Shown here piece after piece: positions 1 through 4,954 of a DNA stretch of 6,168 nt. Source of the DNA: Ruminococcaceae bacterium UBA5423. Lineage in GTDB: Bacteria; Bacillota; Clostridia; Oscillospirales; Acutalibacteraceae. Position 1 is the first letter of the stretch. Every line of letters begins with the position of its first letter. Where the stretch lies: positions 1,654 through 7,821 of the forward strand of contig DHNF01000009.1 of NCBI GenBank assembly GCA_002409375.1, read 5' to 3'. A program made the position numbers and the translations under genes. Under the pieces are notes generated by a model. That model did no database searches. It was not told the origin of the DNA and saw only the letters and a list, made by a program, of their open reading frames with translations.

Positions 1-173
1 TAGTTGAATATAAATATACAATAAAAGAGAATATAGCGAGATGTAAAAAAATGGGTGTTGGACACCTGCCGTCGGTATACATTAATGGCCAACTAAAGTT
101 CTCGTCCCTGATTCCAAGAAGTGAGGAGCTGGATGCCGTTATTGATAATGCAATTGCCGCTGTTAAAGGATGA
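1..173 (+). CDS. Thioredoxin-fold protein, C-terminal end (5' partial)
   Basis: An open frame enters from the left edge (first full codon at 3) and stops at TGA 171-173, giving the last 56 residues of a protein. The visible part contains the stretch GVGHLPSVYING, followed by a hydrophobic strand and a final helix (SEELDAVIDNAIAAV). This matches the second half of a thioredoxin fold: a loop with the cis-proline (LPS), two antiparallel strands and the closing alpha-helix. The redox motif (CxxC or similar) would lie upstream and cannot be seen, so redox activity is not shown. The stop is 25 bases before the preferred start of the GTPase gene, so the two are probably cotranscribed. Small thioredoxin-like proteins do occur beside corrinoid/UroD-type methyltransferase genes, which fits the rest of the window, but the assignment rests on fold-like pattern only. 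Confidence 0.6.
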   Translation, partial: VEYKYTIKENIARCKKMGVGHLPSVYINGQLKFSSLIPRSEELDAVIDNAIAAVKG

Positions 174-198
174 CATAAGAAAGGACATGGATTATTAC

Positions 199-1119
199 AT
201 GGCAAAGATATATGTGATTACCGGCTTTCTTGGCGCAGGAAAAACAACCTTTTTAAAGGAATTTGCGCGGCTGCTGACGGATGAAAAGCTTGCTGTTTTG
301 GTTAATGAATTCGGCAAGGAAGATGTGGACAGCAAATTGCTTTGTGAATTAAATGCCGCCATGGAAGAGGTGCACAGTGGCTCAATTTTCTGTGCTTGCC
401 GCATAGAGCAGTTTTCGAATGCACTTTCGCGGTTGCTAAAGGACAGTCCTGACATAATTTTGGTTGAAACGTCGGGGTTGTCCGACCCCACCCGCATTCG
501 TACATTGTTGGCAGAGCATCCCAAAGCCGACAAAATTGATTATCGTGGTTGCTTGTGCATTGCAGACGCAATTAGATTTGAAAAAGTGTATTCCACGGCT
601 TTGGTATGCGGCAAACAACTTGATATATGCGATGCAGTTATCATTAACAAAATCGATATTGCAAGCGATGAGCAAATACAAAAAACGCTTGAACTTATAA
701 AAAATCATCGCCCCGGCGTTCCTGTGTATTTAACCAGCCACGGGAAAATTCAGCCTGAGTGGGTACAAGGTATTCACAAGCCGCCGACCGGGCTAAAACC
801 GATAAATTCTGTCCATGTTAAGGATGTATCCCTGCAAAGCCGTCTTGTTACTATAAGGGATACCTTCCCAAGGGATAAGCTAATGGATTTCCTTTGCCGC
901 ATTGCCCCTGCATCTTTTCGCATAAAGGGATTTGTACAGTTACGGGAGGGTGTTTTTTTTGTGGATACAGTGGGGCAAGACATAAAGCTGAACCCCTGGG
1001 ATAAAGAGGTTGAGAACCTCAACCGGCTTGTCGTTCTGGCAGGCCGGGGGTTGCCGATGTTATCAACACTTAAAGAGGCAAGCAAAAGCTTTAATGATTA
1101 TATATTATCTATTGAATGA
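199..1119 (+). CDS. CobW/COG0523-family P-loop GTPase (putative metallochaperone)
   Basis: This is a 306-residue G3E-family GTPase. From the chosen start, Walker A is GFLGAGKTT (residues 9-17), the switch/Walker B region is VETSGLSDP (89-97), and the guanine-specificity motif is NKID (150-153). A CobW_C-like domain covers about residues 205-295. COG0523 proteins deliver or insert metals (Zn, Co, Fe) using GTP. The usual CxCC metal motif appears here as C65-A-C67-R68, so the third cysteine is replaced by arginine, and there is no histidine-rich loop. The frame is open back to GTG 121, but that would overlap the upstream gene. ATG 187 has its AAAGGA only one or two bases away. ATG 199 gives the family-typical start MAKIYVITGFLGAGKTT, although its ribosome site is weak. 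The radical SAM gene follows after 9 bases, so the two are probably translationally coupled. A role in metallating a methyltransferase or the radical SAM partner is inference. Confidence 0.88.
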   Translation: MAKIYVITGFLGAGKTTFLKEFARLLTDEKLAVLVNEFGKEDVDSKLLCELNAAMEEVHSGSIFCACRIEQFSNALSRLLKDSPDIILVETSGLSDPTRIRTLLAEHPKADKIDYRGCLCIADAIRFEKVYSTALVCGKQLDICDAVIINKIDIASDEQIQKTLELIKNHRPGVPVYLTSHGKIQPEWVQGIHKPPTGLKPINSVHVKDVSLQSRLVTIRDTFPRDKLMDFLCRIAPASFRIKGFVQLREGVFFVDTVGQDIKLNPWDKEVENLNRLVVLAGRGLPMLSTLKEASKSFNDYILSIE

Positions 1120-1128
1120 GTGGTTATT

Positions 1129-2091
1129 ATGAATTTGAATTTAATTGAGAAAAAACTTGCAAATAATGATTTATTAACCCGGGCTGATGCGGTTGAATTG
1201 TTAAAAATATCAAATCAATCAGATGATTTTTATAGGTTAATAAGTATTGCCAACGCATTATCTCGCAAAGAATACGGTAACAAAGGATATATATTTGCCC
1301 AAATTGGTCTAAATGCGGAGCCCTGCTCCGGTGGTTGCCGCTTTTGTTCCCTTGCAAAGGACAATTTTTCGGTGGAATATCCTTATCGCCTAACTGTAGA
1401 TGAAGCAGTAAAAGCGGGCTTGGATATTTGCAGCAGGGATATTTCCGACCTGTTTTTAATGACAACTGCCGATTATCCGTTTGAACATTTAATAAATATA
1501 GGGGCAAAGCTTCGAAAATCAGTAGGCAACTCAATTCGTTTGGTTGCTAATATAGGAGATTTCACATTTGAGCAGGCTACACAGTTAAAACAGGCCGGTT
1601 TCAATGCAGCTTATCATATTCACAGACTAAATGAGGGAATGGATACAGATATATCACCGGATAGGCGCATTGACACGCTTAACAATATACACAAAGCAGG
1701 ACTGGAGCTGTATTACTGCGTTGAACCCATAGGCCCTGAACATTCCTACGAATCTCTGGCTGATGAAATGCTGCGTGCCAGGGAATATGGCGTTAATGTT
1801 ATGGCTGCAATGCGAAGGATCCCTGTACCGGGAACGGCTATGAAAAAAAGAGGAACAATATCCTTGCTTGAGCTTACAAAAATTGTTGCTGTGACCCGTT
1901 TGGTGACAAGGCCAAAACGGTCGATGAATGTTCATGAACCTACCGAAATGGCACTTCTTGCCGGAGTTAACCAATTATATGCTGAATATGGTGCCAATCC
2001 GAGAGATACCCTGGCTCAGACCAACAAAGGCAGAGGCTTTAGTATACAAAGGGTTAAATGTATGCTTGAAAATGCTGATTATATTGTATAA
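1129..2091 (+). CDS. BioB-like radical SAM protein of unknown substrate
   Basis: This 320-residue protein carries a radical SAM cluster motif C66-x3-C70-x2-C73 (PCSGGCRFC), which binds the [4Fe-4S] cluster that cleaves S-adenosylmethionine. The motif follows the strand GYIFAQIGLNA, as in the BioB/HydE/PylB/ThiH group. The length, the TIM-barrel-like spacing and the C-terminal region (RRIPVPGT, then VTRLV, then a GANPRDT-like loop) suggest a BATS-type C-terminal domain as in biotin synthase. It lacks the biotin synthase sequence signatures that I know and sits in no biotin operon, so I do not call it bioB. The frame opens at GTG 1120, directly after the GTPase stop. ATG 1129 is preferred because it places the weak GAGTGG sequence at workable spacing. 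Coupling to a COG0523 GTPase, a thioredoxin-like protein and corrinoid-activation genes points to cofactor or methyl-group chemistry, but the reaction is unknown. Confidence 0.85.
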   Translation: MNLNLIEKKLANNDLLTRADAVELLKISNQSDDFYRLISIANALSRKEYGNKGYIFAQIGLNAEPCSGGCRFCSLAKDNFSVEYPYRLTVDEAVKAGLDICSRDISDLFLMTTADYPFEHLINIGAKLRKSVGNSIRLVANIGDFTFEQATQLKQAGFNAAYHIHRLNEGMDTDISPDRRIDTLNNIHKAGLELYYCVEPIGPEHSYESLADEMLRAREYGVNVMAAMRRIPVPGTAMKKRGTISLLELTKIVAVTRLVTRPKRSMNVHEPTEMALLAGVNQLYAEYGANPRDTLAQTNKGRGFSIQRVKCMLENADYIV

Positions 2092-2095
2092 TTAA

Positions 2096-2126
2096 TACCC
2101 ACCCGCATACCTTGTGCGGGTGGGTA
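2096..2126. terminator. Perfect hairpin between convergent genes, probable bidirectional terminator
   Basis: TACCCACCCGCA (2096-2107) is exactly complementary to TGCGGGTGGGTA (2115-2126), a 12-bp GC-rich stem with a 7-base loop. It begins 5 bases after the radical SAM stop and lies 42 bases beyond the end of the minus-strand activator gene, where a terminator would be expected for both. Neither strand has a clean T-run right after the stem (the plus strand continues CCGGGACCTTG), so it is not a textbook intrinsic terminator. It may instead stabilise 3' ends. Confidence 0.55.
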
Positions 2127-2167
2127 CCGGGACCTTGTTGTATTTTGGAAATTCCGAACCTTTAACA

Positions 2168-3760
2168 TCATGTATTCGGAAACATCATTCCGTTTATATA
2201 TGTATCCATAAAATATGGATTGGTGGAAAGCTCCACCGATTTTGTGAATTTGCCGATTTGCTCCGATTGCATGCGGATCCTGTCGCTTAGCAAAATCATG
2301 GCTGCACCCGAACCTGCCGCATTTCCGATTGCATGTGCTTTATTAGCAAAGCCGGGAGGAATAAGTCCAATTCTTTCAGCCGATTTAACATCGATATTAC
2401 TGCCGAATCCTCCTGCTATGACAAGCTCCTTGATATCAGCATGAGTGTATCCCGCTTCCCTTATTAATGTTAGAATTCCCGCACACACAGCAGATTTTGC
2501 AAGCTGTACCGCCCGTATATCCTGTTGCGTTAATTTCACTTGTGTCTCAGGCAGACGAAAGGCAGGCTGACCGTTTATCTCAACAATATTATCTGTAAAG
2601 TTATGCCTATCTTCACAAATCATTCCGGTTTCATCGATTATACCTGCTTCACACATAACCGAAACAGCATCCAAAAGACCCGAACCGCAAATTCCTGTGG
2701 GTGTTCCATCGCCCAATACCGAACAGATTATGCGGTTGTTCTCGATTTTAACCTGATATATCGCGCCTGTTCGTGCGGGCATACCCTGGTGAATTCCTGC
2801 CCCCTCAAATGCAGGACCCGCCGCTGTGGAACAGCACCAGAGCATGCCGTTTGCCGACAGCGCCATTTCTCCGTTGGTGCCGATATCCACAAGCAACTTT
2901 GGGCTGTCCGATACAACCCTACCTTGATGAAAAAATTCAGCAGCCAGCAACGCCGTTGTTATGTCCGCACCGACATAAGCGGATATACATCGTGGCAAAT
3001 ATACCTTTGCATCGCACGGCAAATCCAATTCCCGGGCGGATAAAAACATTCCGAAAAAACAATCCTGTTCAAAAGGTGCCATTGTGATGGATTGCGGATT
3101 TCTTTGGCAAAGCAGATAAAGCATGGCGGTGTTCCCGGTCAAAACCAGACTGTCCACTTTTATAGTAGTTGAATCCGATTTGCCAAGCTTGCTGACAAGC
3201 CGGGATATGCAGCTGCGAACACTGTCGGCTAATGCTTTTTCCTCGCCGTCAAGTGATTTTTGAAGACGCGAAATAACATCTGCGCCGTATATCGACTGCG
3301 AATTTTTTTCTGCCATTGTTTTAATCAGCTTTCCGTCAGACAAGCGATATAAATATGCTGCAACGGTTGTTGTGCCTATATCAACCGCAATGCCGAAATC
3401 CTTTCCCCATGGATTAAGCTCAAAATCGGGGAAATAGCCGTCAGTAAGGATATGGTCTTTATATAATTCGGCTGAAAGAAGCCGGACCTTTACGTCACCC
3501 AAAGCTTCTGTCATACAGGCATACCTAATATTTTCGCTCTTTTCTTTATCTGTCAGCAAGGAACTTTCGCTTTCGCTCATTGGTGAAAGCTCGCCTGTGG
3601 CCATTACCTTGCATTTGAGGCACTTTTGCCTGCCGCCACAAGGCATTTCAACTGCAATGTTGTTTTGGGTAAACAGTTTGGATAATTTTACGGGGGCAGT
3701 GAATGTAACATTTTTTCCAAGTCCTGTTGAGGTGATAATTTCCATTACAGATTGTTTCAC
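2168..3760 (-). CDS. Corrinoid-activating [2Fe-2S]/ASKHA ATPase (RACE/DUF4445 family)
   Basis: The protein uses ATP to drive reduction of inactive Co(II)-corrinoid proteins to Co(I), as known for RACE-type activators of methyltransferase systems. Numbering is from the GTG at 3760 (530 residues). An N-terminal plant-ferredoxin-like domain has [2Fe-2S] ligands C41-x5-C47-x2-C50 and C82. The ASKHA domain follows, with phosphate motif DIGTTT (127-132), GNTAML (209-214), DIGTNGEM (292-299), AAGPAFEGAG (313-322), and GGFGS (from 450) with GNAAGSGAAM (479-488). No C-terminal 4Fe-4S cysteine pairs are seen, so it is the bacterial RACE type and not archaeal RamA. The frame is open to ATG 3814, but that start has no ribosome site. 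GTG 3760 follows AGAGAGGCGG at about 9-12 bases, and ATG 3745 is also possible. The gene is divergent from the DUF1638 gene and convergent with the radical SAM gene. Confidence 0.92.
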   Translation of the reverse strand: MKQSVMEIITSTGLGKNVTFTAPVKLSKLFTQNNIAVEMPCGGRQKCLKCKVMATGELSPMSESESSLLTDKEKSENIRYACMTEALGDVKVRLLSAELYKDHILTDGYFPDFELNPWGKDFGIAVDIGTTTVAAYLYRLSDGKLIKTMAEKNSQSIYGADVISRLQKSLDGEEKALADSVRSCISRLVSKLGKSDSTTIKVDSLVLTGNTAMLYLLCQRNPQSITMAPFEQDCFFGMFLSARELDLPCDAKVYLPRCISAYVGADITTALLAAEFFHQGRVVSDSPKLLVDIGTNGEMALSANGMLWCCSTAAGPAFEGAGIHQGMPARTGAIYQVKIENNRIICSVLGDGTPTGICGSGLLDAVSVMCEAGIIDETGMICEDRHNFTDNIVEINGQPAFRLPETQVKLTQQDIRAVQLAKSAVCAGILTLIREAGYTHADIKELVIAGGFGSNIDVKSAERIGLIPPGFANKAHAIGNAAGSGAAMILLSDRIRMQSEQIGKFTKSVELSTNPYFMDTYINGMMFPNT

Positions 3761-3814
3761 TTTATGTAGCCGCCTCTCTAAGAAAAACCCCAATTTACTG
3801 TCATAATGATACAT

Positions 3815-3912
3815 GATTTATTCTAAATAAGCTATCATAATATTTTAATTTTTGGTATACTATTTATATCTAATACTAATTTTGATTTAAAGATTATTAA
3901 AATTTCCAAAGA
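3815..3912. promoter_or_regulatory. AT-rich divergent intergenic region, probable promoter area
   Basis: This is a very AT-rich stretch between the divergent activator and DUF1638 genes, so at least one promoter for each direction is expected here. TATACT at 3856-3861 resembles a plus-strand -10 box, and several TATTAT/TATGAT-like hexamers occur on the minus strand. I find no convincing TTGACA-like -35 at 17 bases in either direction. This could mean activator-dependent promoters, which would fit the AraC-type regulator encoded downstream, but that is inference. No riboswitch-like conserved core was recognised. Confidence 0.35.
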
Positions 3913-3990
3913 TTTTTTGTGTCGGGCAAGGCCGACGACGCAGGCGGGCTGGCGCTCGGCAAGGAGGAGAACGATGTCCGGCGCAAAAAA
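3913..3990 (+). repeat. Hairpin-forming intergenic element, copy 1 (78 bp)
   Basis: The ends TTTTTTGTGTCGG (3913-3925) and CCGGCGCAAAAAA (3978-3990) pair over all 13 positions if G-U pairs are counted. The stem extends by G-U, C-G and A-U to 16 pairs (3913-3928 with 3975-3990). The interior is GC-rich, unlike the AT-rich flanks, holds GGCAAGG twice (3925-3931 and 3958-3964), and has an inner 5-bp stem GCCGA/TCGGC (3931-3935, 3956-3960). The element is followed by GACCGGAAAG and ends 55 bases before the DUF1638 start codon. Its layout matches the second copy at 4814-4890. The U-run comes before the stem and the A-run after it on both strands, so it is not an intrinsic terminator. It may be a MITE-like palindrome or a structured leader RNA. 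Confidence 0.6.
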
Positions 3991-4030
3991 GACCGGAAAG
4001 ATATTAAGATTTAGTCGGATATTAGTATAG

Positions 4031-4036
4031 AAGGAG
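4031..4036 (+). promoter_or_regulatory. Ribosome binding site of the DUF1638 gene
   Basis: AAGGAG lies 9 bases before ATG 4046 and fixes that start. It is the strongest Shine-Dalgarno sequence in the window. Confidence 0.85.
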
Positions 4037-4045
4037 ACAAGCAAT

Positions 4046-4795
4046 ATGCGTATACATATCATAGCTTGCAGAGTGTTTTCAAGAGAATTAAACTACTATG
4101 CGTCTCAAAGCCCTCATATCGTAGATATTACATGGCTTCCGCAGGGGCTTCATGATACGCCCGAAAAATTGCGACAGATGCTGAAAAGCACAATAGACGA
4201 ATTGTATCTTCAGAAAGAAAGACAGATGCTCAAACACTGGCCTGATTATATCGTTCTCGGTTATGGGCTGTGTTCAAACGGCATAGTCGGTCTTGAAAGC
4301 CGCGACACACCTTTAGTCGTTCCAAAAACCGATGATTGTATTGCAATTTTTTTAGGTTCTCAAAAAAGGTATCTTGATTTGTTTGAACAATACAACGGTA
4401 CATATTGGCTTAATAGCGGCTGGATTGAAACCGCGTTTATACCATCAAAAGAGATGCTCGACAAGAGGTATAAGGAATATATTAAGTTGTACGGGGAAGA
4501 AAATGCGGAATTCTTATTGGAGCAGGATAAGCTATGGGTGAAAAATTATAATTCCTGCTGTTATATCGGATCTTGTGTCTATGATTGCCCCGACTATCCA
4601 TTGCTTGCCGAGCAAATTGCAAAAGAGTATGACTGGCAATATAAAAGGTTCGAAGGGGAGCCCCGCTTAATTCGAGCCATGACCGAAGGAATATGGAATG
4701 ATACGGAATTTTTAATATGTCCCAGTAATCACCGTATAGAAGCCACATATGATAATACAAAAATACGAGCCGTTCCAATTAATACAAAAACATAG
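4046..4795 (+). CDS. DUF1638 domain protein, probable corrinoid methyltransferase partner
   Basis: A 249-residue soluble protein with the DUF1638 signatures: N-terminal strand IHIIACRVF with C8, then YIVLGYGLCSNGIVGL (68-83, containing C76), LVVPKTDDCIAIFLGS (90-105, containing C98), and GTYWLNSGWIE (118-128). A second cysteine group follows at C171, C172, C177 and C181, which could bind a metal or cluster. There is no signal peptide or membrane segment. DUF1638 genes are commonly found beside corrinoid-dependent methyltransferases and their activators, as here, but no biochemical function is established that I know of. The start is secured by AAGGAG nine bases upstream. A 78-bp hairpin element lies in its leader, and the regulator gene follows after 159 bases that contain a second copy. 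It could be a corrinoid-protein chaperone, or a methyl-group or metal handling protein; this is not decidable from sequence. Confidence 0.87.
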   Translation: MRIHIIACRVFSRELNYYASQSPHIVDITWLPQGLHDTPEKLRQMLKSTIDELYLQKERQMLKHWPDYIVLGYGLCSNGIVGLESRDTPLVVPKTDDCIAIFLGSQKRYLDLFEQYNGTYWLNSGWIETAFIPSKEMLDKRYKEYIKLYGEENAEFLLEQDKLWVKNYNSCCYIGSCVYDCPDYPLLAEQIAKEYDWQYKRFEGEPRLIRAMTEGIWNDTEFLICPSNHRIEATYDNTKIRAVPINTKT

Positions 4796-4813
4796 GAGAT
4801 AGTTTTACAGGAG

Positions 4814-4890
4814 TTTTTTTGCTATGCAAGGCGGAGGAGAGAGGAAGGTTATCGCTTGCCCACTGACGACAACGCAGCAGAGCGGAAAAA
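4814..4890 (+). repeat. Hairpin-forming intergenic element, copy 2 (77 bp)
   Basis: TTTTTTTGCTATGC (4814-4827) pairs with GCAGAGCGGAAAAA (4877-4890) at 13 of 14 positions including two G-U pairs. As in copy 1, GCAAGG starts at the inner end of the left arm (4826-4831), about 60 bases separate it from the A-run, and the A-run is followed by GACCGAAAAG (GACCGGAAAG in copy 1). Inside are GGAGGAG near the left and GACGACAACGC near the right. Copy 1 has the similar blocks in exchanged order (GACGACGC first, GGAGGAGAACG second). The element lies between the DUF1638 stop and the regulator start, 64 bases before the latter. Confidence 0.6.
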
Positions 4891-4940
4891 GACCGAAAAG
4901 CGTTCTATGTTTTTGATAATAATCAGTATAAAATTGAGCC

Positions 4941-4946
4941 AAAGGA
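4941..4946 (+). promoter_or_regulatory. Ribosome binding site deciding the regulator start
   Basis: AAAGGA lies 8 bases before ATG 4955. It supports that start over the internal ATG 4982 and over any shorter reading. Confidence 0.75.
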
Positions 4947-4954
4947 TGAGACAA

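Noticed and set aside
121..198. Upstream extension of the GTPase to GTG 121 or ATG 187
   Set aside because: GTG 121 would overlap the thioredoxin-like gene by 53 bases and add residues that do not fit the family. ATG 187 has its AAAGGA too close. Homology-like start at ATG 199 is preferred, though 187 is not excluded.
2540..3043. 167-codon plus-strand open frame opposite the activator gene
   Set aside because: It is antisense to a clearly conserved ASKHA protein, has no ribosome site or recognisable motif, and its cysteine/arginine-rich composition is typical of a shadow frame.
3846..3884. TAATTTTTG (3846-3854) and TAATTTTG (3877-3884), 31 bases apart, as regulator half-sites
   Set aside because: The spacing is about three helical turns, but such short AT-only words are expected by chance in this AT-rich stretch.
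3913..3990. Copy 1 element as an intrinsic terminator or as a cobalamin riboswitch
   Set aside because: The T-run precedes the stem and an A-run follows it on both strands, the reverse of a terminator. It is far too short for a cobalamin riboswitch, and no B12-box-like core was seen.
4026..4031. TATAGA as a -10 box, with the similar TATAAA at 4927-4932 before the regulator
   Set aside because: The first would start transcription after the DUF1638 ribosome binding site, and neither has a convincing -35 box.
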